A stretch of 64,000 nucleotides of DNA from Blastocatellia bacterium AA13 (GCA_003222245.1 QHVH01000009.1:124001-188000), one strand, 5' to 3'. Shown: positions 16,896 through 26,959, counted from the stretch's first letter. Made by a program: numbers and translations. Notes: generated by a model not told the origin, from the letters alone.

Positions 16896-18266
16896 ATGTA
16901 TTCGACAAACGAGCCCAGTATAACGGTGATCGGCGGCGGACTGGCCGGCTCGGAAGCGGCCTGGCAAGCCGCTCACAGGGGCGCGCACGTACGCTTGTTT
17001 GAAATGAGACCCGTCCGACCTACTCCCGCGCATCAGAGCTCCGACCTGGCTGAGATAGTCTGCTCAAATTCTCTCAAGTCCGATGAACCCGGAACAGCTC
17101 CTTATCTTCTCAAGGAAGAGCTTCGCCGCGGCGGCTCGATGTTGATCGAGGCCGCGCATAGTAATTCGGTTCCAGCGGGAACGGCCCTCGCCGTCGACCG
17201 GGAAAAATTCGCGGAAGAGATTACTCGCAGAATCAGCGCGAACCCAAATATCGAGATCATCAGAGAAGAGCTGACCTCAATCCCCGATACGGGCTTCGTC
17301 ATAATAGCTACCGGCCCGCTCACCTCGCCCGCGCTTTCCGAAGAGATAGCGAAGCTCACCGGTTCCGAGCATCTGTACTTCTACGACGCGATATCGCCGA
17401 TAGTCGATGCGGACACCATCGACAATAATCGCACCTTTCGTGCGGCGCGATACGGCAAAGGCGGAGACGACTATCTGAATTGCGCATTCAATGAAGAAGA
17501 ATACGCCAGCTTTTATGAGGCGCTTTTATCGGCGGAGTCCGTGCCGCTTCACGAATTCGAAAAGACCATGTACTTCGAAGCCTGTTTGCCTATCGAAGAA
17601 CTCGCCCGGCGCGGGCGCGACACGCTTCGATACGGGCCAATGAAGCCTGTAGGCTTGAGAGATCCGCGAACCGGTCTTCAGCCTTTCGCGGCGGTTCAGC
17701 TCCGGCAAGAAAACCTTATGGCCGATAGCTACAACCTTGTTGGATTTCAGAATCATCTGAGGTTCGGCGAGCAGAAGCGGGTGCTCAGGCTTATCCCGGG
17801 ACTTGAACAAGCGGAGTTTATAAAATTCGGACAAATCCACCGAAATACCTTTATATGTGCCCCTGCAGTGTTAACGGAGACATTGCGGATGCGGGACCTT
17901 CCGCGCGTGTTCTTTGCCGGACAGATCTCCGGAGTCGAGGGCTATATAGAGGCCATCGCGACGGGTTTCATGGCAGGCGTTCATGCCGCCGAAGCGATGC
18001 GGGGCCGCGTTCCCGAACCTGCTCCAAGGATGACGGCAATGGGAAGCCTCGCTAATTATATCTCGCGGGCGGAGACGAAGAATTTTCAGCCGATGAATAT
18101 TACGTTCGCGCTGCTGCCTGCGCTCGCGTCGGATCTGGCGCGCACGAGAAGAAAGAAAGCCGACCGGCGCAGGCTTCAGGTGGATCTTGCACTGCAGGAT
18201 TTTGAGACTTGGAAAAATCGATATTTGCTCGGTGAATATGAAGCTACTGGAAACGCTCAAAGCTAA
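16896..18266 (+). CDS. trmFO: Folate/FAD-dependent tRNA U54 methyltransferase
   Basis: Makes ribothymidine at position 54 of tRNA using methylenetetrahydrofolate and FAD. 456 residues from the ATG at 16896; a TTG start at 16824 would add an atypical N-terminus before the FAD motif. Recognisable features are the dinucleotide-binding GGGLAGSEAAWQ, the HQSSDLAEIVCSNSLKSD block with the catalytic cysteine, the GTAPYLLKEELRRGGS block, and the C-terminal GVEGYIEAIATG. The downstream VWA gene overlaps its 3' end by 29 bp, so the two are translationally linked. Confidence 0.95.
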   Translation: MYSTNEPSITVIGGGLAGSEAAWQAAHRGAHVRLFEMRPVRPTPAHQSSDLAEIVCSNSLKSDEPGTAPYLLKEELRRGGSMLIEAAHSNSVPAGTALAVDREKFAEEITRRISANPNIEIIREELTSIPDTGFVIIATGPLTSPALSEEIAKLTGSEHLYFYDAISPIVDADTIDNNRTFRAARYGKGGDDYLNCAFNEEEYASFYEALLSAESVPLHEFEKTMYFEACLPIEELARRGRDTLRYGPMKPVGLRDPRTGLQPFAAVQLRQENLMADSYNLVGFQNHLRFGEQKRVLRLIPGLEQAEFIKFGQIHRNTFICAPAVLTETLRMRDLPRVFFAGQISGVEGYIEAIATGFMAGVHAAEAMRGRVPEPAPRMTAMGSLANYISRAETKNFQPMNITFALLPALASDLARTRRKKADRRRLQVDLALQDFETWKNRYLLGEYEATGNAQS

Positions 18267-19323
18267 ATCGCGGCTGATGCCGGCCGAAAAACATATTCCT
18301 GAAGCTGCATCGGCAACGCCAGCGCCGCGGGCACGGACTCGCATCATCATATCAATAGCGGCAGTCGTACTGTTTGCGGTCATCCCGATCGCATTAATTC
18401 CTCATCCAGTTGCTCACGCCGCCTTCTCGCGCCAGGACACGAGGCCGCGCAGGGCTGCCGATCCTCAAGACGAAAAGCCGGTCAAGCTGAGCACCGATCT
18501 TGTGACCGTTCTGACCGCCGTGTCGGACACATCCGGAAACCACATAGACAACCTGACCGTGAAAGACTTCACCATCTTCGAAAACAACACGCCTCAGGAA
18601 ATCGCGGGGTTGTATAAAGCCGATCAGGTCCCGCTCAAGCTCGTGTTCCTCTTCGACACCTCGAGCTCGATCAAACATAGATTCGAGTTCGAGCAGCGCG
18701 CCGCGGCGCGATTCTTTCGCCAGATTCTGAAACCGGGCGATCAGGCGGCGATAATCAGCGTCTCAACCGATCCCAGGCTCGAGATTCAATTCACCTCAGA
18801 TGTGAACAGGCTCGTAGACACGCTCGAGCATTTGGAAGCAAAGGGAGCCACGGCGCTCTACAGCGCGATGATAGAAGCGGCGACATACCTCCGGCCCGCG
18901 GATGGCCGGCATGTGATGGTTATGCTATCCGACGGCAGCGATACCGCATCGGGTTCCAGTCTCGCCCAGGCGCTGGCGGAAGTTCAGAAGGCGGATGCGG
19001 TGATCTATGGTGTTCACTCGACCGGTGTAGCACCCTCGGCGAACGTGCAGGATCTGGCCGGCGAATTCGTGATGAAGGCGGCGAGCGAAGACACCGGCGG
19101 CCGTTCGTTCTTTCCCCCAATCTATCAAAATCAGAAAGAAGAGATTCGCGATCTAGACGACATCTACAAACGCATCGCCGCCGAAATTCGCGCCCAATAT
19201 GTGCTGACCTATTATTCGAAAAGCGACGCTCGGGACGGCAGGTTTCGAGAAATCAGAGTCGAAGCAAAAAGACCCGGGCTGCAAGTTCGCGCTCGCCGAG
19301 GCTACTACGCGGCAAAGGCGTAG
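18238..19323 (+). CDS. VWA-domain protein, acidobacterial type
   Basis: 361 residues from the ATG at 18238, inside the end of trmFO. One hydrophobic segment (about 40-60, IISIAAVVLFAVIPIALIP) is probably a signal anchor, so the main domain is periplasmic. After a short beta-rich stretch (STDLVTVLTAVSDTSGNHI, TIFENNTPQEI) comes a von Willebrand factor A domain with the metal site DTSSS and the later LSDGSDTASGSS. The C-terminal IYKRIAAEIRAQYVLTYYS is typical of the VWFA-related acidobacterial family. The function is unknown; these domains usually bind proteins through a metal ion. The 29-bp overlap with trmFO is odd because the functions are unrelated. Confidence 0.87.
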   Translation: MKLLETLKAKSRLMPAEKHIPEAASATPAPRARTRIIISIAAVVLFAVIPIALIPHPVAHAAFSRQDTRPRRAADPQDEKPVKLSTDLVTVLTAVSDTSGNHIDNLTVKDFTIFENNTPQEIAGLYKADQVPLKLVFLFDTSSSIKHRFEFEQRAAARFFRQILKPGDQAAIISVSTDPRLEIQFTSDVNRLVDTLEHLEAKGATALYSAMIEAATYLRPADGRHVMVMLSDGSDTASGSSLAQALAEVQKADAVIYGVHSTGVAPSANVQDLAGEFVMKAASEDTGGRSFFPPIYQNQKEEIRDLDDIYKRIAAEIRAQYVLTYYSKSDARDGRFREIRVEAKRPGLQVRARRGYYAAKA

Positions 19324-19439
19324 CACGGAGAAAGAGCTTATTCCCGCTCTACCGTTGAGCAAGCCGTGCTCCGCGTGCCAAATCAAAATCGGACAGATAT
19401 AATCCAGCCTCACTCCGTACATCGCACAAGGACAACTCT

Positions 19440-20747
19440 ATGATCATTCAGACGACGAAAATTGCGGCCGTTTTGCTCGTATTGACCGCGATTGCGAGCG
19501 GTGCATTCCTGCTCTCCTCCAAAGTTCGAGCCGCGAAATCGACGCAGCCCGATTCGGCGCAAGATGCCGATGCCGCGCTGAGAGCCCGCGCGGAGCGGCT
19601 TCATAAAGAAGCGATCGTCATCGATACGCACAACGACATCACCTCTCCGCTGCTCGAAAACGGTTTCGATCTGGCGATGTCGGGCGACGACCCCGCGGGC
19701 AAGGTCAAGACTCACACCGATCTTCGCCGAATGAAACAAGGAGGGCTCGATGCCGAGTTCTTCGCCGTCTACGTCGGCAAAGAGTTCGTCAACAAGACGC
19801 CGGCCCAGGGCGGCGGCGCGGCCAGGCGAACCCTGGACGTGATCGACGTAGTCTACGAGCAGGTGCGCCGCCATCCAGAGTCGCTCGAAATGGCTTTCAC
19901 CGCCGAAGACATTCGCAGGGTTTCCGGCAGCGGAAAGATCGCCGCGCTTATGGGCATCGAGGGAGGCCACGCCATCGAAGACAGCTTAGCCGCGCTGAGA
20001 ATGTTCTATAAGCTCGGCATTCGATACATGACGCTCACTCATACAAACACGAACAACTGGGCCGACTCTTCCGGAGACATCGACGACGCAAAGATAAACC
20101 ATCACAACGGACTCACTTCATTCGGACGCGATGTCGTTCATGAGATGAACCGCATCGGAATGATGGTCGACATTTCTCATGTCGCCGACAAGACTTTTTA
20201 TGACGTTATAGAAACGAGCGCCGCGCCCGTAATCGCCTCGCACTCCTCGGCGCGGGCGCTCGCGAATCATCCGCGAAACATGACCGACGATATGCTTAAG
20301 GCCGTGGGAAAGAACGGCGGCGTGGTGATGGTCAATTTCTACGACGGCTTTCTCGATCCCGCCAAAGCCGAGATAACCAGAAAGAACCAGGCGCTCCAGA
20401 CGCGGCTCGAAAAGCAGTACCCGAACGATCCCAAACGCGTCCAAGCCGAAATGCAGAAGCTCCAAACCACCGTCAAAGCCAGAACGCCTCTATCGATTCT
20501 GATAGATCACATCGATCACATCGCGAAAGTCGCGGGTATTGATCACGTAGGCATCGGTTCGGATTTCGACGGAGTGCCGCTCACGGGACTGCCCGAGGGG
20601 ATGGAGGACATCTCGAAGCTTCCGAATATAACGATCGAGTTGATGAAGCGCGGTTATTCTGATCAGGACATCAAGAAAGTGCTTGGAGAGAATTTTCTTC
20701 GCGTGATGTCGGAGGTCGAGCGGGTCTCACGTGAAAAGCGAATGTAA
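19440..20747 (+). CDS. Exported membrane dipeptidase (peptidase family M19)
   Basis: A zinc dipeptidase of the renal-dipeptidase family, 435 residues. A signal peptide or anchor (MIIQTTKIAAVLLVLTAIAS...) puts it in the periplasm. Metal-site motifs are visible: VIDTHNDI (HxD, about 60-67), MGIEGGHAIED, a later HSSARALANHPRNMTDD, and GIGSDFDGV near the C-terminus. It may cut dipeptides from peptidoglycan turnover or from the environment. AAGGA precedes the ATG. It is 116 bp after the VWA gene and 60 bp before the Dph6-like gene on the same strand. Confidence 0.92.
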   Translation: MIIQTTKIAAVLLVLTAIASGAFLLSSKVRAAKSTQPDSAQDADAALRARAERLHKEAIVIDTHNDITSPLLENGFDLAMSGDDPAGKVKTHTDLRRMKQGGLDAEFFAVYVGKEFVNKTPAQGGGAARRTLDVIDVVYEQVRRHPESLEMAFTAEDIRRVSGSGKIAALMGIEGGHAIEDSLAALRMFYKLGIRYMTLTHTNTNNWADSSGDIDDAKINHHNGLTSFGRDVVHEMNRIGMMVDISHVADKTFYDVIETSAAPVIASHSSARALANHPRNMTDDMLKAVGKNGGVVMVNFYDGFLDPAKAEITRKNQALQTRLEKQYPNDPKRVQAEMQKLQTTVKARTPLSILIDHIDHIAKVAGIDHVGIGSDFDGVPLTGLPEGMEDISKLPNITIELMKRGYSDQDIKKVLGENFLRVMSEVERVSREKRM

Positions 20748-20807
20748 TCGCCAATGTTTTCTTCACTCGGTACGTCGCCGTCTGACTCTCCAAAGCGAGG
20801 TAGAGAG

Positions 20808-21473
20808 GTGAGTGAGAGAATCCTGGTGTCATGGAGCGGCGGCAAGGACAGCGCGATGGCGCTCTTTGAGCTTATTCAAAGCGGGCTATACGATATCGCG
20901 GCGTTGGTGACCACGGTAACCGAAGACCTGGACCGCATAAGCATGCACGGCGTTAGGCGAGTGCTTCTCGAACAGCAGGCTGAACAACTGGGCTTTCCGC
21001 TCGAACAAGTGCTCATCTCGCGGGAAGCCGACAACGCCCAGTACGAAGCGCGAATGGGCCGGGTGTTCGCTCGCAAACGAGATGAAGGCGTCGGCCGGGT
21101 CGCTTACGGAGATCTCTTTCTCGAAGATATAAAGAAATACCGTGAGTCCCATCTCGCGAGTCTTGGTATGGCCGGGCTCTTTCCGCTTTGGATGAAGAAC
21201 ACCACTGAGCTGATTCATCGCTTTATCGATCTCGGATTCAAAGCGGTCGTAACGTGTGTGGATTCGGAAACGCTTGATGGCTCGTTCGCGGGCAGCCTGA
21301 TCGACGAAAGCTTTTTGCGGCGGCTGCCATCCGGAGTCGATCCCTGCGGAGAAAACGGCGAGTTCCACACGTTCGTGTTCGACGGCCCGATATTCAAGAA
21401 AGGCGTAAGAATCACGACCGGCGAGGTCGTTCAACGCGGGCGCTTCTGGTTCCGCGATCTTCTTCCGAGTTGA
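20808..21473 (+). CDS. Dph6-like PP-loop ATPase (diphthine-ammonia ligase family)
   Basis: 221 residues from a GTG at 20808, preceded by GCGAGG at good spacing; the ATG at 20754 has no ribosome site. The N-terminus carries the PP-loop SGGKDSAMA, which binds ATP for adenylation, and further family blocks EARMGRVFARKRDEGV, VAYGDLFLEDIKKYRE and GEFHTFVFDGPIF. In archaea and eukaryotes this family makes diphthamide on elongation factor 2. Bacteria lack diphthamide, so the bacterial substrate is unknown; an amide-forming reaction on another carboxylate is plausible. It follows the M19 dipeptidase closely. Confidence 0.85.
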   Translation: MSERILVSWSGGKDSAMALFELIQSGLYDIAALVTTVTEDLDRISMHGVRRVLLEQQAEQLGFPLEQVLISREADNAQYEARMGRVFARKRDEGVGRVAYGDLFLEDIKKYRESHLASLGMAGLFPLWMKNTTELIHRFIDLGFKAVVTCVDSETLDGSFAGSLIDESFLRRLPSGVDPCGENGEFHTFVFDGPIFKKGVRITTGEVVQRGRFWFRDLLPS

Positions 21474-21694
21474 TCGGATCGGCAGGATTTCGTCGATTGA
21501 CAAAGGCATTCGCGAGCCGCTAAAAGAGAGGGTCCAACTGCCAGTGGAATATTCGCGAGACCGGCCGCGACTGTATGAGTAGATTGTAGGAAATTGTCCG
21601 GCGAAATCGCTCAGGACTCGCAACGTGAGCGCTATTTAAAGCCTCGGCACGCACCGCGGGCTGAACTTAAAACCTAACGACAGGAGCAAGAAAA

Positions 21695-22234
21695 ATGAAA
21701 AATCGTATTCTGCTATCCCTGATACTGTTGTGCACCGGCGTTCTGGCCGTATCCAGCGCGCGGGCGTTCGGCAATCCGCCCGAGATCGGCAAACCGGCGC
21801 CGAGCTTTAGCCTGATGAGCCACGAAGGCAAACAGGTGAGCTTGAAAGACTACTCGGGAAAATGGGTGGTGCTTTACTTCTACCCGAAAGACTTCACTTC
21901 GGGCTGCACACTGGAAGCTCGAAATTTTCAACGCGACATCGCGAAATACGAGCAGGCCGGAGTCGTCATTCTCGGCGTCAGCGTCGATGACGTAAATTCG
22001 CACAAGAGCTTCTGCGAAAAAGAAGGACTGCACTTCAGACTGCTTGCCGACACCGATAACAAAGTCTCCGAAGAGTACAACTCGGTTATGGAGTATCAGG
22101 GCAAGAAGCTCTCCGCGCGCAACACCTTCATCATCGATCCGCAGGGTAAGATCGCGAAGATCTTCATGGGCGTAAAACCGATGCAGCACAGCGAAGAGGT
22201 GCTTGCGGCTTTAGCGGAGCTTCAGAAGAAATAA
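21695..22234 (+). CDS. Exported peroxiredoxin (BCP/AhpC-TSA family)
   Basis: A thiol peroxidase of 179 residues with a signal peptide (residues 1-24, ending SARA), so it acts outside the cytoplasm. The active site is FTSGCTLEA with peroxidatic Cys71 in the YFYPKDFTSGC context of BCP-type enzymes. The resolving cysteine found five residues later in Escherichia coli BCP is arginine here. Cys107 (SFCEKEG) is the only other cysteine in the mature part, so it is either a one-cysteine enzyme or uses Cys107. AGGAG precedes the ATG. A strong hairpin follows at 22289. Confidence 0.92.
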   Translation: MKNRILLSLILLCTGVLAVSSARAFGNPPEIGKPAPSFSLMSHEGKQVSLKDYSGKWVVLYFYPKDFTSGCTLEARNFQRDIAKYEQAGVVILGVSVDDVNSHKSFCEKEGLHFRLLADTDNKVSEEYNSVMEYQGKKLSARNTFIIDPQGKIAKIFMGVKPMQHSEEVLAALAELQKK

Positions 22235-22288
22235 GCGGGTCTGATCGGCGAGGCTTTAGAATTTCAGCCTCTCGATTCCTGATTCAAC

Positions 22289-22327
22289 ATAGGGCGCGAG
22301 TGGAGCAATGCTCGACTCGCGCCCTAT
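22289..22327. terminator. Bidirectional hairpin terminator
   Basis: ATAGGGCGCGAGT pairs perfectly with ACTCGCGCCCTAT (13 bp), and the loop itself holds GAGC-AAT-GCTC. It sits between convergent genes, 55 bp past the peroxiredoxin stop and 15 bp past the DUF5131 stop, and is followed on the plus strand by the AT-rich TATAATT. Confidence 0.75.
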
Positions 22328-22341
22328 TATAATTCCACCTT

Positions 22342-23091
22342 CTAAAAATTCGGACTTGCCGGCATCTCGTCCCAGGTGCGGCCGTCGATCTGACGGCCGG
22401 CTCGCTTCTTGTTCACTCCGCCCCACTGCTTAAAGAAGAACGCCACGTTCGCGGCGGCAGCTTGATCAATCAAATCGGCAACCCACTCACGAGCCATGGG
22501 CCTCGAACCCGGTCCCGACTCGCCGCCGACGATTATCCAAGCGATGCCTCTTAAATCGAGGTTAGGGAGCGCTTCAATTAACGGCTCGAGTGAAAGAAAT
22601 TTGACGCGCGCGCCGGTGTTCCGAAGATCGTCGATGCGGCCAATGACCTCGCGGCTCTCGACGCTCACTCCCATCCAGATGTTCGGCGACCACAAAAGCT
22701 GTGGGCTTAGATCGACAAGCCGGGCCGAACGCTTTGTCAGGATTTGAAACTGATGCCAGTGGGCCTCTTGCATGACTGCAAACACGCGCTGGATGCACTC
22801 CAGCGGCAATTGCTCGTGAAAGAGATCGCTCATTGAATTGACAAAAATGCGGCGCGGCTTACGCCAGCGGAGAGGCAATTCCAACGATTCCTCAAGCAGC
22901 GTGACCTTGCCGGTCCAGCGCGGCCCCTCCTTTGTTGACTCCGCATATCCCTCAAACGCCATCCCCTGCCCCGAGAACCGCGAGGCAATCCGTTCGGCAT
23001 AACAAAAGCGGCAGCCCTCCGAAATGCGCGAACAACCCCGCACCGGATTCCAGGTAGCCTCGGTCCATTCTATGGCTGACTTTTGCCCCAT
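22342..23091 (-). CDS. DUF5131 / phage Gp37-like protein with three-cysteine cluster motif
   Basis: 249 residues from the ATG at 23091 with GGAGC upstream; a TTG one codon earlier is also in frame. The N-terminus AIEWTEATWNPVRGC, then ISEGCRFCYAERIA, carries three cysteines spaced like a [4Fe-4S] radical-SAM site and is the signature of the Gp37/Gp68 family. Later blocks FVNSMSDLFHEQLP, WLGV-like WMGVSVESREV and IVGGESGPGSRPM are also typical. These proteins occur in phages and scattered bacteria; their reaction is not established. It ends against a strong bidirectional hairpin and is divergent from the next hydrolase gene. Confidence 0.88.
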   Translation of the reverse strand: MGQKSAIEWTEATWNPVRGCSRISEGCRFCYAERIASRFSGQGMAFEGYAESTKEGPRWTGKVTLLEESLELPLRWRKPRRIFVNSMSDLFHEQLPLECIQRVFAVMQEAHWHQFQILTKRSARLVDLSPQLLWSPNIWMGVSVESREVIGRIDDLRNTGARVKFLSLEPLIEALPNLDLRGIAWIIVGGESGPGSRPMAREWVADLIDQAAAANVAFFFKQWGGVNKKRAGRQIDGRTWDEMPASPNF

Positions 23092-23243
23092 CAAACAGCT
23101 CCTCGATTGCGGTACTCTCCGAAGAATTTATCGCGCATCATCATCGCCTCGCCGGTATACTATAGTCCGACACAGGCGAGTCCAGCTATGAGGTAGTAAA
23201 TCAAAAGAGCCGACAAACAGATTATCGAACGGGGACGAGGAAG

Positions 23244-25106
23244 ATGAGCAAACAGTCGATTAGGGTTTTGAGTTTTGTAATTATAGCCATTGTGAGTGCG
23301 GCCGGCGTCGCCCGGAGTCAGACAAGCGATCAAAAAGACCACCACGAAAATACCGCGAAGAAGCTTCAACTTGAGCCTTGCCGGCTTCCGGGTTGGAACG
23401 AGGACGTGAAATGCGGCAAGTATGAAGTATTCGAAGATCGCGAGGCGAAATCCGGGCGCAAGATCACGCTTCGCCTCGTATTGCTGCCCGCGCTTGCTCT
23501 GGCCCAAACGCCCGCTCCGGATCCCATCTTTTACTTTTCAGGAGGCCCCGGAGGAAGCGCCGTAGACACCATGTCTCGAGCCGGCGCTTCTTACCTGGCT
23601 GGCTTGCGCCGCGAGCGCGACATCGTGTTCGTTGATCAACGCGGAACCGGCGGGTCCAATCCCCTGGTATGCAACAATCTCTACCCCGACAAGAACGATA
23701 TGTCCGCGTACTTCAGTCAGGTTGTGACTGTCGACCGCCTGCGAGCATGCCGCGCTGAGTTGGAGAAAATAGCGGATTTGAAACAGTACTCAACCCAGAT
23801 TGCGATGGATGATCTGGACGAAGTCCGCGCGGCGATGGGTTACGACAAGATCAATCTATACGGGGCATCATACGGCTCGACGGCTGCTCTTTCTTATCTG
23901 CGCCAACACGGGGATCACGTTCGAACGGCGACCGTGCTTGGAGTAGCGCCTCCTGATATGAAGCTCCCGCTGCCTGTGATCAAAGGCGTGCAGAACGCGA
24001 TTGACCGCCTTATCGCCGATTGCTCGTCCGACCCGAAGTGCAAGGCGTCGTTTCCAAATCTCAAGTCGGATTTTGAAGCCGCGCTGCGCCAACTGGATAA
24101 AGGACCGTTGAGCTTCGACGCGGCGAATCCCTTCACTCAGAAGATTCAACACATCACGCTGACGCGGCCGGTTTATAACGAATTCGTTCGCACGATGCTG
24201 TACATTCCGGAGTTTTCGAAATGGCTTCCCTTGTTGATTCATCAGGGAGCGCAAGGCGATTTCAGCTTGTTCGCCACCGTATCCTTTCAAAGCTTTCGCA
24301 CTATCGAAGATCAGCTCGCGAGGGGTATGCATTTTTCGGTTGTTTGCGGAGAGGACGTCCCGTTCATAACCGACGCCGATGTCGCGCGCGAGAACACCGG
24401 CTCTTTTTATGGCGACTATCGAGTGAAGGCCTATCGACAGGTTTGCGAAAGCTGGCCTCACGCCAATGTTCCGGCGAGTTTCGCGACGCCCGTCAAATCG
24501 GATGTACCGGTCCTGCTGGTCTCAGGCGAAGCCGATCCGGTAGCGCCGCCCTGGCTGGCCGCTTCCGCGGCGAGTCACCTCTCAAACAGCCTGCACGTGA
24601 CCGTGCCGCATACGGGTCACGCCTTCTCATTCTCATGCGTGGACGAGTTGGTCAACAAATTCATCTCGCAAGGATCGGTGAAACAGCTCAATCCTTCCTG
24701 CCTGTCGGCAATTCATCGTCCGGCCTTCATTACTCCTGAGATGTTGACTTCACTAAGCGAGAGCGGTTCGGGAGACAAAGGCGAGGCGCCCGCGAAATCA
24801 CCTGGCGAGCAGATTTGGGAAGGCAGTCTCGATGTTGGAGCGACGAAACTGAAGCTTGTCCTGCATATCTCCAAAGCCGACGGAAATTTTGAGGGGACTC
24901 TCGACAGCCCCGACCAAAAGGTGAACGGCTTGATGCTGGATAATATTGTCTGGAAAGAGGGAACACTGAGCTTTGAGATTCCCCTTATAGGAGGCCTCTA
25001 CGAAGGCAAGACCAATAGCGATAGCTCGGAAATAAGCGGCAAGTGGAAACAGCAAACCCTCAACTTGCCGCTAATTTTCAAACGTTCGGCGACGGGTTCA
25101 AAGTAA
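23244..25106 (+). CDS. Exported alpha/beta hydrolase (S33/TAP-like peptidase family)
   Basis: 620 residues. A signal peptide (MSKQSIRVLSFVIIAIVSAA, cleaved near ARS-Q) leads into an alpha/beta hydrolase. The oxyanion loop is YFSGGPGGS (residues 97-105), followed by DQRGTGGSNP (131-140). The nucleophile is Ser209 in GASYGST. The acid lies in VSGEADPVAPP and the histidine in PHTGHAF. This is the tricorn-interacting aminopeptidase/proline iminopeptidase type, so an exported exopeptidase is likely. The last 110 residues or so (from DVGATKLKLVLHI) form a separate beta-rich domain also seen fused to other acidobacterial hydrolases. It is followed 15 bp later by the DUF3052 gene. Confidence 0.88.
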   Translation: MSKQSIRVLSFVIIAIVSAAGVARSQTSDQKDHHENTAKKLQLEPCRLPGWNEDVKCGKYEVFEDREAKSGRKITLRLVLLPALALAQTPAPDPIFYFSGGPGGSAVDTMSRAGASYLAGLRRERDIVFVDQRGTGGSNPLVCNNLYPDKNDMSAYFSQVVTVDRLRACRAELEKIADLKQYSTQIAMDDLDEVRAAMGYDKINLYGASYGSTAALSYLRQHGDHVRTATVLGVAPPDMKLPLPVIKGVQNAIDRLIADCSSDPKCKASFPNLKSDFEAALRQLDKGPLSFDAANPFTQKIQHITLTRPVYNEFVRTMLYIPEFSKWLPLLIHQGAQGDFSLFATVSFQSFRTIEDQLARGMHFSVVCGEDVPFITDADVARENTGSFYGDYRVKAYRQVCESWPHANVPASFATPVKSDVPVLLVSGEADPVAPPWLAASAASHLSNSLHVTVPHTGHAFSFSCVDELVNKFISQGSVKQLNPSCLSAIHRPAFITPEMLTSLSESGSGDKGEAPAKSPGEQIWEGSLDVGATKLKLVLHISKADGNFEGTLDSPDQKVNGLMLDNIVWKEGTLSFEIPLIGGLYEGKTNSDSSEISGKWKQQTLNLPLIFKRSATGSK

Positions 25107-25121
25107 GAGGCGCAGCGTTCT

Positions 25122-25541
25122 ATGGCGGGATATTCCGGAACACCGCTCGCGAAAAAGCTTGGATTCAAAGAAGGCTTTAGAGTGGCTTTCATCAATGAGC
25201 CGAGCGAGCTCCTGGAAGAGATCGGCTCATTGCCCGAAGGGATCGTTTTCGCGGCTCCGACGGCTCATAAGGTCGACTTGATCATGCTCTTCGTTAAGGA
25301 GCGATCCGAGCTGGTAAAGAAGTTTCCGATCGCCGCGAAGCGATTGGCTCCGGCCGGGATGCTGTGGATCGGTTGGCCTAAAAGAGCTTCCGGCGTCGCC
25401 ACTGATCTGTCGGAGAACATAGTGCGCGAGATAGGCCTTGCAGCGGGTCTGGTCGATATAAAGGTCTGCGCGATCGATGAGACCTGGTCCGGACTCAAGT
25501 TCGTAATTCGGCTCCGCGACCGCCCCGCATCGAAAAAATAA
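25122..25541 (+). CDS. DUF3052-family small protein
   Basis: 139 residues. It begins [17 protein letters not shown], the usual opening of the family, and has [15 protein letters not shown] in the middle and [13 protein letters not shown] at the end. This is a single alpha/beta domain with no signal peptide and no catalytic motif that I recognise. The function is unknown. It lies 15 bp after the exported hydrolase gene and may share its transcript. Confidence 0.82.
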   Translation: MAGYSGTPLAKKLGFKEGFRVAFINEPSELLEEIGSLPEGIVFAAPTAHKVDLIMLFVKERSELVKKFPIAAKRLAPAGMLWIGWPKRASGVATDLSENIVREIGLAAGLVDIKVCAIDETWSGLKFVIRLRDRPASKK

Positions 25542-25714
25542 GCGAGACGTTCTCGCATTTCACCAACCTTGCTGCCGTTCTCAAAAACATCTACTATCCG
25601 CTGTCGAACTTGTTGATGCTTGAGCGTGGATGCAATTTCAAGCGGCCAGGCCGAACATTGGCAGCGCAGTCGAACACCAGCACACAATCCGTCCCGATTT
25701 TGAAGGTGACTACC

Positions 25715-26959
25715 ATGCGACGAGTGATCCTTGCGTTTTCGCTTCTTGCGATTTTCTCACTTGCTTCTTCAGGACTGCTGCCCGCGCGCGGTCAGACAGC
25801 CTCCGTTTACCTTTTGAAGCCGGCGCATATCTTTGACGGCGACTCCGCACAGCTCCACGACGGCTGGGCGGTTCTTGTGCGCGGCGAGCGCATAGAAGCA
25901 GCGGGACCCGCGGGCGACATAAAAGCGCCTTCGGACGCAAAGATCGTAGAGATGCCCGGCGTGACCCTGATGCCGGGCTTGATCGAAGCCCACTCGCACG
26001 TCTTGCTGCACCCTTACAGCGAAACGCCATGGAACGATCAAGTCGCTCACGAATCACTGGCGCTTCGAGTCGCGCGCGCCGTCAATCATTTGAGAAACAC
26101 GTTGATGGCGGGTTTCACCACCGTTCGCGATCTCGGAACCGAAGGCGCGGGCTACGCGGATGTCGGACTCAAGCAGGCAGTGCTACAGGGAATCATTCCC
26201 GGGCCGCGGATGATTGTGGTCACTCGCGCGATCGTCGCCACGGGAAGCTACGGGCCGAAGGGTTATGCTTCAGAATGGCGAGTGCCTCAGGGCGCTGAAG
26301 AAGCCGATGGGGTCGACAGCCTGACGAGAGTCGTCAGGGATCAAATCGGCAAGGGCGCTGATTGGATCAAGGTTTATGCGGATTACAGGTGGGGAACACA
26401 GGGAGCCGCGCCTACTTTTTCGCTCGACGAGTTGAAGCTGATCGTGGAGACGGCTCGAAGCTCTGGCCGGGCGGTCGCCGCGCATGCTACGACAGCCGAA
26501 GGTATGAGACGCGCGGTGCTTGCCGGGGTCGAAACTATCGAGCACGGCGACAGCGGCACGCCCGAGGTGTTCCGACTGATGAAGGAGCGCGGCGTAGCGC
26601 TGTGTCCGACGCTGGCGATCGCCGGAGCGAACTCCGAACACAAGCGGGCCAGCTTCAAAGCGGCTCTCGAAGCCGGAGTCACGATCGCAAGCGGCAGCGA
26701 CGTCGGCGTGTTCGCGCACGGAGACAACGCACGCGAGCTCGAGGCAATGGTCAGTTTCGGGATGGCTCCTGTCGATGCGTTGAGATCGGCGACCTCAGTA
26801 GACGCCCGGGTACTGCATATGGACAAGCAGGTCGGTCAGGTCAAACCTGGACTGCTGGCGGATTTGATCGCGGTTGAGGGTGATCCCACCCGTGACATTT
26901 CCGCGACCCGGCATGTCCGATTCGTAATGAAAGGCGGGGTTATTTACAGGCCTTTTTGA
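25715..26959 (+). CDS. Exported amidohydrolase (imidazolonepropionase/prolidase-like)
   Basis: 414 residues from the ATG at 25715. An in-frame extension to 25610 would place 35 polar residues ahead of the signal peptide, and GGTGA precedes the chosen ATG. The signal peptide ([19 protein letters not shown]) is followed by an amidohydrolase barrel. It has the metal motif [10 protein letters not shown], a lysine in DWIKVYAD, histidines in AAHATT and IEHGDSG, and the aspartate in ASGSDVGVF. Related exported enzymes hydrolyse Xaa-Pro or other dipeptides and cyclic amides. It converges on the next gene with only 18 bp between stops. Confidence 0.88.
   Translation: MRRVILAFSLLAIFSLASSGLLPARGQTASVYLLKPAHIFDGDSAQLHDGWAVLVRGERIEAAGPAGDIKAPSDAKIVEMPGVTLMPGLIEAHSHVLLHPYSETPWNDQVAHESLALRVARAVNHLRNTLMAGFTTVRDLGTEGAGYADVGLKQAVLQGIIPGPRMIVVTRAIVATGSYGPKGYASEWRVPQGAEEADGVDSLTRVVRDQIGKGADWIKVYADYRWGTQGAAPTFSLDELKLIVETARSSGRAVAAHATTAEGMRRAVLAGVETIEHGDSGTPEVFRLMKERGVALCPTLAIAGANSEHKRASFKAALEAGVTIASGSDVGVFAHGDNARELEAMVSFGMAPVDALRSATSVDARVLHMDKQVGQVKPGLLADLIAVEGDPTRDISATRHVRFVMKGGVIYRPF

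Noticed and set aside
22342-23091. DUF5131 protein considered as the missing QhpD maturase
   Set aside because: Its cysteine pattern and length fit the Gp37/Gp68 family, and it lacks the SPASM-type C-terminal cysteines expected of QhpD.
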